A DNA stretch of 64,000 nucleotides from Fidelibacterota bacterium (GTDB lineage Bacteria; Pseudomonadota; Alphaproteobacteria; Rhodospirillales; Rhodospirillaceae): the NCBI GenBank assembly GCA_947475295.1, contig CANJLF010000003.1:62001-126000 (forward strand), given 5' to 3'. Made by a program: the position numbers and the translations under genes. The notes beneath the pieces are model-generated. The model made no database searches. It was not told where the DNA came from and saw only the letters and a program-made list of their open reading frames with translations. Below are positions 48,695 through 61,154 of this stretch, piece by piece; the stretch's first letter is position 1; every line of letters starts with the position of its first letter.

Positions 48695-49951
48695 ATGGCT
48701 AAACCAATTCCGCGCAACAGCACCATCGCTGCCCTCGACGTGGGCACGACCAAGGTCGCCTGTTTCATCGCCCACATGGGCACCGGCGAAAGCGACGAGT
48801 TCCATATCGCCGGGGTCGGCTATCACCGCTCACGCGGCATGCGCTCGGGTCAGGTCACCAACCTGGACGAAGCCGAAGCCTCGATCCGCGCCGCGGTCGA
48901 TGCCGCCGAGCAGATGAGCAACAGCCGCATCGACAAGGTTTTCCTGAACATGTCCTGCGGCACGCCGCAGTCGACGCGCGTCGACGTGGAACTGGCCGTG
49001 GCCGGCCACCAGATCCGCGACACCGACGTGCGCCGCGTGCTCGATCACGGCAGCGCCCAGTACAACGTCAACGACCGCGAGCTGATCCATTGCATCCCGA
49101 CCGGCTATTCCATCGACGGCGGCAACGGTATCCTCGATCCGCGTGGCATGTACGGCGACAAACTGGGCGTGAACATTCACCTCGTCACCGCCGCGGTCGG
49201 CCCGTCGCGCAATCTCAATACCGTTATCGACCGCTGCGATCTCGATATCGAAGACCGCGTTGTGACGCCCTACGCTTCGGGTCTTGCCTGCCTGGTGGAC
49301 GACGAGAAAGATTTAGGCGTGACCGTCATCGACATGGGCGGCGGCACGACATCCATCGCCGTGTTCCTGGAAAGCCAGGTGGTCTACGTCGATACCCTGC
49401 CCTTGGGCGGCAACCACGTCACCAGCGATATCGCCAAAGGCCTGTCGACGCCAATCGCCAAGGCCGAACGCCTTAAAACCGTTTACGGCAGTGTCATGCA
49501 ATCGCCGGGCGATGCGCGCGAGCTGCTGAAAGTACCGCTCGTCGGCGAAGACGACGAAGACAGCGCCAACGAAGTGCCCAAGTCCATGCTGGTGCAGATC
49601 ATCGCCGCGCGCCTTGAGGAAACCTTTGAGCTGGTGCGTAGCCATCTTGAAACATCGGGCTTCGGCAAGACGGCGGGACGCCGCGTTGTGCTCACCGGCG
49701 GCGCCAGCCAGCTGGAAGGCGTGCGCGACCTGGCCGAGCTTGTGCTCGACAAACAGGTCCGCCTTGGCCGTCCCAAGATGATCCGCGGCCTGCCGGACTC
49801 GCTGTCCGGCCCCGCCTTCGCCACCGCCGTCGGCCTGTTGCGTTACGGCCTGCGCGAACACGTCGCTAAACCCGATCACGCGGCCATGGCGGCCGCCAAG
49901 AACAAACGCAACATCGGCCGTATCGGCCAGTGGCTGCGGGAGAACTTCTAA
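48695..49951 (+). CDS. ftsA: Cell-division protein FtsA
   Basis: The 418-residue actin-like ATPase anchors FtsZ to the membrane. It has IAALDVGTTKVACFIA, VTVIDMGGGTTSIAVFLE and a C-terminal amphipathic helix (RIGQWLRENF) for membrane binding. The start is the ATG at 48695, preceded by AGGAG; a frame from 48656 adds 13 residues. It is 72 bp after ftsQ and 316 bp before ftsZ. Confidence 0.95.
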   Translation: MAKPIPRNSTIAALDVGTTKVACFIAHMGTGESDEFHIAGVGYHRSRGMRSGQVTNLDEAEASIRAAVDAAEQMSNSRIDKVFLNMSCGTPQSTRVDVELAVAGHQIRDTDVRRVLDHGSAQYNVNDRELIHCIPTGYSIDGGNGILDPRGMYGDKLGVNIHLVTAAVGPSRNLNTVIDRCDLDIEDRVVTPYASGLACLVDDEKDLGVTVIDMGGGTTSIAVFLESQVVYVDTLPLGGNHVTSDIAKGLSTPIAKAERLKTVYGSVMQSPGDARELLKVPLVGEDDEDSANEVPKSMLVQIIAARLEETFELVRSHLETSGFGKTAGRRVVLTGGASQLEGVRDLAELVLDKQVRLGRPKMIRGLPDSLSGPAFATAVGLLRYGLREHVAKPDHAAMAAAKNKRNIGRIGQWLRENF

Positions 49952-49958
49952 GTGTCGC

Positions 49959-50011
49959 AATTCCAAAGTTCGCAAGATCTCGCGGCAAATTCCAATGCGA
50001 ACTTTGGAATT
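49959..50011. repeat. Inverted repeat 1, ftsA-ftsZ spacer
   Basis: AATTCCAAAGTTCGCA (49959-49974) pairs perfectly, over 16 bp, with TGCGAACTTTGGAATT (49996-50011) across a 21-base loop. It lies only seven bases after the ftsA stop. Confidence 0.93.
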
Positions 50012-50037
50012 AAAGCGACATTAGAAAATTTAATAAT

Positions 50038-50117
50038 CGCGTGTGATTCAGGATTTGAAGTTCCTCATCTGAGTTTGACCGCAATTGACATGAGGAACTT
50101 CAAATCCATCACACGCG
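50038..50117. repeat. Inverted repeat 2, ftsA-ftsZ spacer
   Basis: The inner stem of 18 bp is GGATTTGAAGTTCCTCAT (50051-50068) with its complement at 50090-50107. After a TCA bulge on the left arm, the outer 10 bp stem CGCGTGTGAT (50038-50047) pairs with 50108-50117. The loop is again 21 bases. No T-run follows. Confidence 0.93.
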
Positions 50118-50267
50118 TGGGAGGAATATCAAAAAAATTAGAGGCCGAGGGGCCGTCGACCGGTCCACCCGTCCTCAACCGACGACGAAGACGACGACAT
50201 AGGAAACGAGCCTAAAGACTCAAAAAAAACAGTTTTAACGAGCTTAGTGAAAATCCGGAGAATAAAA

Positions 50268-52049
50268 ATGACCATCAACATCAGTATACCGAAGACCACT
50301 ATCGAGGCACAGTTAAAGCCCCGCATCACCGTTATCGGTGTCGGCGGCGCCGGCGGCAATGCCGTCAACAACATGATCCAGAGCGGAATGGAGGGCGTCG
50401 ACTTCCTCGTCGCCAACACCGACGCTCAGGCTCTGGCAGCCTCACGCACCGACCGCCGCATCCAACTGGGCCGCGACACGACCCAAGGACTCGGCGCCGG
50501 CGCTCGTCCCGAAGTCGGCCGTGACTCTGCCGAAGAGGCGCTTGAAATGATCGCCCGCGAACTCGACGGTGCGCACATGGCCTTCATCACCGCCGGCATG
50601 GGCGGCGGCACCGGGACCGGCGCTGCCCCCGTCATCGCGAAGGTCGCCCGCGACCTCGGCGTGCTGACGGTCGGCGTCGTCACCAAGCCCTTCCACTTCG
50701 AAGGCGTGCACCGCATGCGCCTGGCCGAAGCCGGCATCGAAGAGCTGGCGGCGGTTGTCGATACTCTCATCGTCATCCCGAACCAGAATCTTTTCCGGGT
50801 CGCCAATGAGAAGACTACCTTCGCCGACGCCTTCAAGATGGCCGACGATGTGCTTCATGGGGGTGTACGCAGCGTCACTGACCTGATGACCATGCCCGGC
50901 ATGATCAACCTCGACTTCGCCGACGTCCGCACGGTCATGCGTGAGATGGGCCGCGCCATGATGGGCACGGGCGAAGCTTCCGGCGACCGTCGCGCGCTCG
51001 ACGCCGCCGAAGCCGCCATCGCCAACCCGCTCCTGGAGGAAACCTCCATGCGCGGCGCCAAGGGCGTGCTCATCAACATCACCGGCGGCAACGACATCAC
51101 CTTGTTCGAGGTCGATGAAGCCGCCAACCGCATCCGTGATGAAGTCGAGTCCGACGCTCACATCATCTTCGGCTCGTGCTTCGATGAAAGTATGGAAGGC
51201 AAGATCCGCGTATCGGTCGTCGCCACCGGTATCGAGTCCGAAGCCGGTGTGCAACCGCGCCCAATGAGCACTCGGACCCAAGTGCGCGCGGTCGCCGCTC
51301 GTCCTGAAGTACGTACTGCTCCTGCGCCGCGTGCGCCGGTCGCGGCCCCTGTACAGCCTGTCTATACCGCGCCCGCTTACACCGCCCCGGTGCAGCCGAC
51401 CTTCGGCGGCTTCGGCTTCGGCGGCCCGACCTTGGCGCCTGCGACCGGCACCATGGACCTAGAGGCGGAAGAGAAAGCCCTCCTGGAGATGGCTGCCGCC
51501 GTGAAGGCGGAAATCATTCAGGCGCCCGCTCCGGCCCCTGTCGCTGAAGCGGTTCAAGAGGCTCCGGCCCCGATCACGGCGCCTATGGCCTCTCAGGCCG
51601 CCGCCGTTGCCGAAGCTGTCGCTCGGGCGCCGATGGCCGCGCCGCCGCGCGTCAATGCTTCGATCTCGCCTTTCACGACCATGGACCGGACCCGGGACAC
51701 CTTTATCCCCAGCGCCCCCGTGGAACCCCGTTCTGAACCCCGTATGGAGATGATCATGGAAACCAAAGCCCCCGTTGTTGCTGAACCTGTCGCCGCCCCT
51801 GCTCCCGCCGCCGCGGCTCCTGCTGCCGCCAAAGCCGATCTGGGCCGCCTCCGCCTGTTCGACCGTTACCGCAGCCTGACCGCCCGCCCGAAGGTCGAGG
51901 ACGCCGCCCCGGCGCCGCAACCTCACGCCAAGATCGAGCGCCCGCTGGGTGGCATGAACATCTCGGTGGGTCCGCAAGATCGCCCCATGACCTCGCAGAC
52001 CGAGGACGAGTTGGAAATTCCGGCCTTCCTGCGCCGCCAGGCTAACTAA
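50268..52049 (+). CDS. ftsZ: Cell-division protein FtsZ
   Basis: The 593-residue tubulin-like GTPase forms the Z ring. The GTP loop GMGGGTGTG is at residues 110-118, and the C-terminal peptide [16 protein letters not shown] binds FtsA and other partners. A long Ala/Pro-rich linker of about 250 residues (roughly 320-570) separates them, a common alphaproteobacterial feature. The start ATG at 50268 has CCGGAG upstream; seven extra codons before it are in frame. A strong terminator follows. Confidence 0.96.
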   Translation: MTINISIPKTTIEAQLKPRITVIGVGGAGGNAVNNMIQSGMEGVDFLVANTDAQALAASRTDRRIQLGRDTTQGLGAGARPEVGRDSAEEALEMIARELDGAHMAFITAGMGGGTGTGAAPVIAKVARDLGVLTVGVVTKPFHFEGVHRMRLAEAGIEELAAVVDTLIVIPNQNLFRVANEKTTFADAFKMADDVLHGGVRSVTDLMTMPGMINLDFADVRTVMREMGRAMMGTGEASGDRRALDAAEAAIANPLLEETSMRGAKGVLINITGGNDITLFEVDEAANRIRDEVESDAHIIFGSCFDESMEGKIRVSVVATGIESEAGVQPRPMSTRTQVRAVAARPEVRTAPAPRAPVAAPVQPVYTAPAYTAPVQPTFGGFGFGGPTLAPATGTMDLEAEEKALLEMAAAVKAEIIQAPAPAPVAEAVQEAPAPITAPMASQAAAVAEAVARAPMAAPPRVNASISPFTTMDRTRDTFIPSAPVEPRSEPRMEMIMETKAPVVAEPVAAPAPAAAAPAAAKADLGRLRLFDRYRSLTARPKVEDAAPAPQPHAKIERPLGGMNISVGPQDRPMTSQTEDELEIPAFLRRQAN

Positions 52050-52089
52050 CCTTAAGGCCAACTAACCCTCGTGCTTTAATCTAAAGCTG

Positions 52090-52124
52090 GGGCCCGCATC
52101 GCAAGATGCGGGCCCTTTGCTTTT
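52090..52124 (+). terminator. Intrinsic terminator after ftsZ
   Basis: An 11 bp perfect stem GGGCCCGCATC/GATGCGGGCCC with GCAA loop is followed by TTTGCTTTT. It closes the dcw transcript before the enoyl-CoA hydratase gene. Confidence 0.93.
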
Positions 52125-52177
52125 CAGGGCTGAAGCCCTAAACCCATGTAACGCATTAGACAGCCCAGGAACCTCCC

Positions 52178-52954
52178 ATGACCTATGAAAACATCTTGAC
52201 CGAGACTCGCGGAAACGTCGGCTTGATCACGTTGAATCGCCCCAAGGCGCTCAATGCGCTGTCCGCCGGCCTGGTGCGCGAGATGGGCGCGGCGCTGGAT
52301 GCTTATGAAGCCGATGCCAATATCCGTTGCATCGTGGTGACGGGCAGCGAGAAGGCCTTCGCTGCGGGCGCGGACATCAAAGAGATGGTCGGCTTCAACT
52401 ACATGGATGCCTACCTCGCGGATTTCATCACCGTGGGCTGGGAGCGGGTGACAAAATGCCGCAAGCCAGTGATCGCGGCCGTGGCGGGCTATGCGCTCGG
52501 CGGCGGCTGCGAGCTGGCCATGATGTGCGACTTCATCATCGCCGCCGATACGGCAAAATTCGGTCAGCCCGAGATCACGCTGGGCACAATACCGGGCGCC
52601 GGCGGCACGCAGCGCCTCACGCGCTTGGTCGGCAAGTCCAAAGCCATGGATATGGTGCTGACAGCGCGCAACATGGATGCCGCCGAAGCCGAGCGTTCGG
52701 GCCTGGTGAGTCGCGTCGTGCCAGCGCCGGACTTGATTGAAGAGGCCGTGAAGGCCGCGCAGAAGATCGCCGATCTTTCACTGCCGGTCGTCATGATCGC
52801 CAAGGAAGCGGTGAACCGGTCCTATGAAACCACCCTGGCCGAGGGCGTCCACTATGAGCGCCGGGCTTTCCACGCCACCTTCGCCATCGACGACCGCAAG
52901 GAAGGCATGACCGCCTTTGTCGAAAAACGGAAGCCGGTCTTCACGCACAGATAG
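52178..52954 (+). CDS. Enoyl-CoA hydratase
   Basis: The 258-residue crotonase-family enzyme hydrates 2-enoyl-CoA in beta-oxidation. The oxyanion-hole segment [11 protein letters not shown] and the second glutamate region [37 protein letters not shown], are intact and match short-chain enoyl-CoA hydratases. It stands alone between ftsZ and lpxC, after the terminator, and is unlikely to be part of the dcw operon. Substrate chain length is not determined. Confidence 0.95.
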   Translation: MTYENILTETRGNVGLITLNRPKALNALSAGLVREMGAALDAYEADANIRCIVVTGSEKAFAAGADIKEMVGFNYMDAYLADFITVGWERVTKCRKPVIAAVAGYALGGGCELAMMCDFIIAADTAKFGQPEITLGTIPGAGGTQRLTRLVGKSKAMDMVLTARNMDAAEAERSGLVSRVVPAPDLIEEAVKAAQKIADLSLPVVMIAKEAVNRSYETTLAEGVHYERRAFHATFAIDDRKEGMTAFVEKRKPVFTHR

Positions 52955-53398
52955 CGCCCGACTCGCGCCCGCAAGGACAGGGTGCGAACCGGGGCGCCCT
53001 AAAGGCCCTACGTCAGGGTTGTGGATATCTTGCCCCGATTTTGCCCGACTGCCCGGCTACGTTGACCTTTCCCCGCGTAGCTCAAAGCACGCTGCAAAGC
53101 AGCAGAACCGCCAAAATCACCCCCAATTACCCCATGAACAGTCTCCCTCCGGTCGTCAAATGCCTCCTTAAACAGGGGCCAAGCCTCTCGTCCACGAGTA
53201 GTGTGGAAACCACCCGCATTCAGCTAAAGCATTCAAAGGCTGGCAAAATATTGTGTTTTATGAATTTTTTCCTTGTCAAAGGAGAACAATTTGTAAAAAT
53301 GGGCATTGGATACGGTGATCGGGGGTTGCTACCGAACCACGGCTTTGCTTGGGCATTGGGTAATGCCTGAGATGAGGCCTAAGAAAGACCGGTGATAA
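52955..53398. other. Gap before lpxC without a supported gene
   Basis: This 444-base stretch has no convincing gene on either strand; short frames here lack family similarity and ribosome-binding sites. The last 150 bases turn AT-rich and hold TTGTCA followed by TAAAAA at 15-base spacing, a weak candidate lpxC promoter. GGGCATTGG occurs twice, near 53300 and 53351. Confidence 0.5.
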
Positions 53399-54400
53399 AT
53401 GACTTTTGATTCCAGCACCCCCCCAGGCGCCTTTGGCGCGCCCATTGGTAATTCCACGCCCGTAGAATCCCGCAGACCGGTATTTCAGAAGACACTGAAG
53501 ACATCCATAGGATGTACCGGCGTAGGCCTTCACAGCGGCGTTCGCGTTGCAATGAAGCTCCATCCCGCAGCGCCGAACACAGGTGTGGTGTTCAAGCGCA
53601 TAGATTTAATCGGCGGCGGCGCCACAATTAAAGCGAGTTGGGACCGCGTTGCGGACTCCCGCATGTGCACTGTCCTCGCCGACGGCAACGGCATCAGCGT
53701 CGCCACTGTCGAGCATCTCATGTCGGCCTTCTACGGCATGGAAGTCGACAACGTGATGGTCGAACTCAACGGCCCCGAAGTCCCGGCCATGGACGGCAGC
53801 GCCGAGCCTTTCATTTTCCTGATCGAATGCGCCGGCGTCGTGGAGCAAAATGCGCCGCGCCGCGCGCTGCGGATCTTGAAGCCACACTCCCACACCAACG
53901 GCAACAAGATGGTCGCCCTTGCCCCCTGGCATGACGGCCTGCGGGTCGATTTCCATATCGACTTCCGTGCCTCGGCCATCGGCCGCCAGGCGTGCTCGTT
54001 CACCGTCGATCCCGACACCTTCCGCGACCAGCTCAGCCGCGCCCGTACCTTCGGATTGCTGTCCGACGTCACGGCCCTGCGCGAAGCCGGTCTGGCTCGC
54101 GGCGGCAGCCTGACCAATGCCATCGTTGTCGACGGCGACCGCGTGCTGAACGACGAGGGTTTGCGTCACGACAACGAATTCGTGCGCCACAAGGCGCTCG
54201 ATGCCATCGGCGATCTGTACCTGGCCGGACACCCCATCATCGCCCACTTTACCGGGCGGTGTTCCAGCCACGCCGATACCGCGCGCCTCATGCGCCAGGT
54301 TTACGCCGACCGCTCCTGCTGGGAGATGGTCGACGTCTGGCAGGATATGCCGTCGGTGACGCCGTGGATCGAAGCCCCCAGCCGGGTCGCCTTCGCTTAA
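53399..54400 (+). CDS. lpxC: UDP-3-O-acyl-N-acetylglucosamine deacetylase
   Basis: The 333-residue zinc enzyme catalyses the committed step of lipid A synthesis. Zinc-ligand regions are TVEHLMSAFYGM (His106) and RHKALDAIGDLYLAG (His and Asp), and GCTGVGLHSG and EVPAMDGSAEPFI are also present. An N-terminal tail of about 28 residues precedes the usual start. Stop and neighbours are clean, and bamD begins 169 bp later. Confidence 0.96.
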   Translation: MTFDSSTPPGAFGAPIGNSTPVESRRPVFQKTLKTSIGCTGVGLHSGVRVAMKLHPAAPNTGVVFKRIDLIGGGATIKASWDRVADSRMCTVLADGNGISVATVEHLMSAFYGMEVDNVMVELNGPEVPAMDGSAEPFIFLIECAGVVEQNAPRRALRILKPHSHTNGNKMVALAPWHDGLRVDFHIDFRASAIGRQACSFTVDPDTFRDQLSRARTFGLLSDVTALREAGLARGGSLTNAIVVDGDRVLNDEGLRHDNEFVRHKALDAIGDLYLAGHPIIAHFTGRCSSHADTARLMRQVYADRSCWEMVDVWQDMPSVTPWIEAPSRVAFA

Positions 54401-54569
54401 GCCTTCAGTCTCGGCTAAGACTTAGTAGCTTGAAATCGGCCTGTTTTTCGCCTTCTGCGGTGGCGTGACACGGCCCGTCTGGATGATATACTGCGCGTCC
54501 ATCGGCCGGGTCTGCCCTGACAGGACCGCCGTCACCCCTGCGCCAGACAAAACCGGCTGAAAAGACACC

Positions 54570-55550
54570 ATGGGCCTGCGCCTGATCCCTTCGACCTTCA
54601 CCTTGCGCCGTTTGACGGTAGCCGTTTTTGCCGTCTCTGCCATGACCGTGCTTGCGGGCTGCGCGAGGGACAAGGAACTGGCCTACAAAGAAACGCCGAT
54701 GTACGAGCTTTACAGTCAGGCTGTTCAATATCTTGAGCAGGGCCGCGACGAGGAGGCCGCAAAATATTTCGACGAGGTCGAACGCCAATATCCCTATTCG
54801 GTCTGGGCCACGACCGCCAAGCTGATGTCGGCCTACTCCAACTACCACACCAGCCAGTACGACGAAGCCGTCACACGCCTGGATCGCTTCATCGCCGTTC
54901 ACCCCGGCAACCGGGACATCGCCTACGCCTATTATCTGAAGGGCTTGTGCTACTACGAACAGATCGCCGATGTGCGGCGCGATCAGGAACAGACCCGCAA
55001 GGCGCTGGATGCCTTGCAGGACGTGGTGACGCGCTTTCCTTCGACACCCTATGGCCGCGATGCGCGCCTTAAGATCGACCTCACGCGCGACCATCTCGCG
55101 GCCAAGGAAATGGATATTGGCCGCTATTACCTGAGCACGCGCCACTACCTCTCGGCCGTCAACCGCTTCAAGGTCGTGATTGATACCTACAGTTCCACGA
55201 GCCACGTTCCCGAAGCCCTGCATCGTTTGACCGAGGCCTACACCGCCTTGGGTTTGGTCGACGAGGCGCGCAAGGCTGCCGCCGTGCTGGGCTACAATTT
55301 CCCATCCAGCGACTGGTACCGGGATTCCTATGCCCTGGAACAAAGCGTCGATAGGCGGCTGGCGTCGGCGACCCGGCGCAATAACATCGCCCCGGTGCCG
55401 CCCAACAGCAGCCCGAAGTCGGCGCAGCCCGGCCCCAACCCGGCCGAGGAGACCGCGAGACTTTCAAAGCCTCCCGCCGTGACCAACGATCCCTTGGGAA
55501 CCCCCAGTTCGGGCCCGATAAATCCCCTTAAGAAACCTGGGGAACTGTAA
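54570..55550 (+). CDS. bamD: Outer-membrane assembly lipoprotein BamD
   Basis: The 326-residue product has a lipoprotein signal ending VLAGC (Cys31) and five or so TPR-like helices (YSQAVQYLEQGRDEEAAKYFDEVERQYPYSVWATTA and more). BamD binds BamA and helps insert beta-barrel proteins. The C-terminal 60 residues are Pro-rich and low complexity. Its position between lpxC and recN is normal for alphaproteobacteria. Confidence 0.94.
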   Translation: MGLRLIPSTFTLRRLTVAVFAVSAMTVLAGCARDKELAYKETPMYELYSQAVQYLEQGRDEEAAKYFDEVERQYPYSVWATTAKLMSAYSNYHTSQYDEAVTRLDRFIAVHPGNRDIAYAYYLKGLCYYEQIADVRRDQEQTRKALDALQDVVTRFPSTPYGRDARLKIDLTRDHLAAKEMDIGRYYLSTRHYLSAVNRFKVVIDTYSSTSHVPEALHRLTEAYTALGLVDEARKAAAVLGYNFPSSDWYRDSYALEQSVDRRLASATRRNNIAPVPPNSSPKSAQPGPNPAEETARLSKPPAVTNDPLGTPSSGPINPLKKPGEL

Positions 55551-55585
55551 TCCGGTAGCCTTTCGCGCGCCGGTTTGAGGGTGGC

Positions 55586-59363
<3,778 letters not shown>

Positions 59364-59379
59364 GTTATTTCATGATGAA

Positions 59380-59397
59380 ACTCCCTCGCGGGGGAGT
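59380..59397 (+). terminator. Weak hairpin after ligA
   Basis: ACTCCC and GGGAGT form a 6 bp stem, followed only by AAATTT. This may be a weak terminator. The sequence TTTCATGATGAAA just before is a short palindrome. Confidence 0.3.
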
Positions 59398-59433
59398 AAA
59401 TTTATGAAGACCGCACCCTGAAGGAGGACCGTC

Positions 59434-60015
59434 ATGGCCGCAAAAAAGAAAGCCAAGAAGAAGCTCCCAAAGAAACCCGTGAAGAAGACGGCAAAAAAGC
59501 CGGTGAAAAAATCAGTGCGCAAGGCGGCCCGCAAGGTCCCGCCCATACCCAAGGGCTATCACACCGTCGCGCCTCAGCTTTGCTTCCAGGATGCAGCCTT
59601 TGCCATGGCGTTCTACGAAAATGCCTTCGGCGCCAAGGAGTGTTTTCGCCTCACCGAGCCCAACGGCAGGATAGGCCATGCCGAAATGAAGATCGGCGAT
59701 TCCCACATCATGCTGTCCGACGAATATCCGCAAATGGCCGTGCTCAGCGCCAAGACCCTCCACGGCTCGCCGATCCGCCTTCACCTGCTGGTCAAGAATT
59801 CCGACGCCTTCATGGCCCACGCCGTCGCCGCCGGCGCTACCATCGTGCGGCCCATGCAGGAGGAGTTCTACGGCTATCGCGCCGGCGTGGTTTTGGACCC
59901 CTTCGGCTATACCTGGATGATCATGACCCAGGTGGCCGTGGTCTCGCCCAAAGAGATGCAAAAGCGCATGGTCAAATTGATGGCCGTCCACCGGCCCGAA
60001 GGCAGTGTGAGTTAA
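59434..60015 (+). CDS. VOC-fold protein with lysine-rich N-terminal tail
   Basis: The 193-residue product has a vicinal-oxygen-chelate (glyoxalase/PhnB-like) domain from about residue 40: QLCFQDAAFAMAFYENAFGAKECFRL, then GRIGHAEMKIGDSHIMLSDEYP and YRAGVVLDPFGYTWMIMTQ. The first 36 residues are nearly all Lys, Pro and Ala with repeated KKPVKK units, like histone H1-type bacterial tails. The activity is not known. The start is supported by AAGGAGGA upstream. It follows ligA by 70 bp. Confidence 0.88.
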   Translation: MAAKKKAKKKLPKKPVKKTAKKPVKKSVRKAARKVPPIPKGYHTVAPQLCFQDAAFAMAFYENAFGAKECFRLTEPNGRIGHAEMKIGDSHIMLSDEYPQMAVLSAKTLHGSPIRLHLLVKNSDAFMAHAVAAGATIVRPMQEEFYGYRAGVVLDPFGYTWMIMTQVAVVSPKEMQKRMVKLMAVHRPEGSVS

Positions 60016-60040
60016 CCCGACAATCCCCTCCGAGCTTGCC

Positions 60041-60082
60041 ATACCTCTAACAACGAGGTATATACCTTGAACTGCAAGGTAT
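60041..60082. promoter_or_regulatory. Two-dyad operator upstream of padR
   Basis: ATACCTC (60041) with GAGGTAT (60055) forms one dyad with a 7-base spacer; ATACCTTG (60062) with CAAGGTAT (60075) forms a second with a 5-base spacer. Half-sites are tightly packed just before the padR start at 60092, as expected for autoregulation. Confidence 0.75.
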
Positions 60083-60091
60083 GGAGAGTTT

Positions 60092-60442
60092 ATGGCCCCG
60101 CGTAAGACCAATCCCGAATTCATGACCGGCGTGCCGGAGCTGTTGATTTTGCGGCTGCTTTCGGACCGCGAGATGTACGGCTACGAACTGGTGCAAGCCA
60201 TTGAAGCCGCCACCGGCGAGGCCATCAAGGTCGGCGAAGGCGTGGTCTATCCCATCCTGCATGCGCTGGAGGAGCAGGGCTGCCTCACCTCCAAGCGCAA
60301 GCCGGTGAACGGCCGCACGCGCGTGTATTACACCGCCACCGCCGCAGGAAAAAAACGCCTCGGCGCGTTGGTCAGTGAATGGCAGCGCATTACCGATGCA
60401 GTATCTGGTCTTGTGAAAGGAGCAAAACATGCCCGCGCCTGA
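60092..60442 (+). CDS. PadR-family transcriptional regulator
   Basis: The 116-residue product is a small winged-helix PadR protein: LLILRLLSDREMYGYELVQAIE is the start of the DNA-binding domain and GVVYPILHALEEQGCLTSKR its recognition region, with the wing NGRTRVYYTATAAGKKRL. The start ATG is preceded by GGAGAG. It overlaps the next gene by 14 bases; small PadR proteins are commonly coupled with membrane genes. Two inverted repeats directly upstream are its likely own operators. The ligand is unknown. Confidence 0.93.
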   Translation: MAPRKTNPEFMTGVPELLILRLLSDREMYGYELVQAIEAATGEAIKVGEGVVYPILHALEEQGCLTSKRKPVNGRTRVYYTATAAGKKRLGALVSEWQRITDAVSGLVKGAKHARA

Positions 60443-61154
60443 ACAGTTGATCCGGTTTGACCGGCTGAGAGAACGCCTCTTGCATGCGGGGATAGCATCA
60501 CGTCACGTGCGTCGAACCTTGACCGAACTGGGCGAACACTTTGACGATGCCGTACGTGACGGGCGTGCTAAAGGCCTAACGGCGGCTGCGGCGGAAATTT
60601 CCGCCTGGGAGCGGCTTGGCAACGAAGATGAGATTGTGCAGGGCGTTCTTGATCGGCCTGAATTGCGTTCTCTGCCTGCGCGCTACCCGCGTGCGATCTC
60701 CGCCGTAGGGCCTGCTCTGCTGTGGGTTACCGTCACCATTGGCTCCGGTTTTCTGGTGGCGGGCATTTCCACGGCCCTTCAGATGACGGGCACGGGCATA
60801 ATTCCCGCGCCCCGCACGAGCATCGAACCGCTGTGGCTGCAGAACCTCATGAACACCGTTTTGTTCGTGTACATGCGCATTCTGCCAATCGCGATTGGCG
60901 CTTGGATGGCGGCTGTTTTTGCGCGCCTCCATGTACGGTCGTGGGCATTCATCGGCGCGGCACTGGTATCGCTGCTCAGCGCGTTCTCGACCTTTTCCAT
61001 TGTGTTCCCGCAAGTCATTGGAGAGGGCGGAGAGCTCAATGTCGGATTTGGGGCAAAACTCGAAGAATTGCCGACGGTGTTGATGCTCGCGGCTGTGAAT
61101 ATCGCGCTGATTCTCTCGGCCTACTGGTTAGCTCATCGCCGTCTCAAGACCTAA
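60429..61154 (+). CDS. PadR-associated membrane protein
   Basis: The 241-residue product begins with a soluble HAAS-like helical part (RLRERLLHAGIASRHVRRTLTELGEHFDDAVRDG), which in related systems couples to PadR regulators, and then has about four membrane segments (GPALLWVTVTIGSGFLVAGI, MRILPIAIGAWMAAVFA, WAFIGAALVSLLSAFSTFSIV, VLMLAAVNIALILSAYWL). The function is unknown. It overlaps padR by 14 bases and the convergent DUF2177 gene by four. Confidence 0.8.
   Translation: MPAPEQLIRFDRLRERLLHAGIASRHVRRTLTELGEHFDDAVRDGRAKGLTAAAAEISAWERLGNEDEIVQGVLDRPELRSLPARYPRAISAVGPALLWVTVTIGSGFLVAGISTALQMTGTGIIPAPRTSIEPLWLQNLMNTVLFVYMRILPIAIGAWMAAVFARLHVRSWAFIGAALVSLLSAFSTFSIVFPQVIGEGGELNVGFGAKLEELPTVLMLAAVNIALILSAYWLAHRRLKT

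Larger units (their letters stand above)
49952..50267. other. ftsA-ftsZ spacer with two long hairpins
   Basis: This 316-base region, noticeably AT-richer than the genes, carries two perfect or near-perfect long inverted repeats, listed separately, and the ftsZ leader. No gene is convincing: an 87-codon frame at 49952-50215 crosses both hairpins and ends in an arginine run. Possible regulatory sites include a GATTC at 50045, a GACTC at 50217 (GANTC, the CcrM methylation site in this class) and TTAA-N7-TTAG near 50010, close to the CtrA box. Confidence 0.7.

Noticed and set aside
49952-50215. 87-codon frame (+) between ftsA and ftsZ
   Set aside because: It runs through both long inverted repeats, starts one base after the ftsA stop with no separate ribosome-binding site, and ends in an arginine run; it has no family look.
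53041-53370. 109-codon frame before lpxC
   Set aside because: It has no family match, low-complexity composition and no ribosome-binding site.
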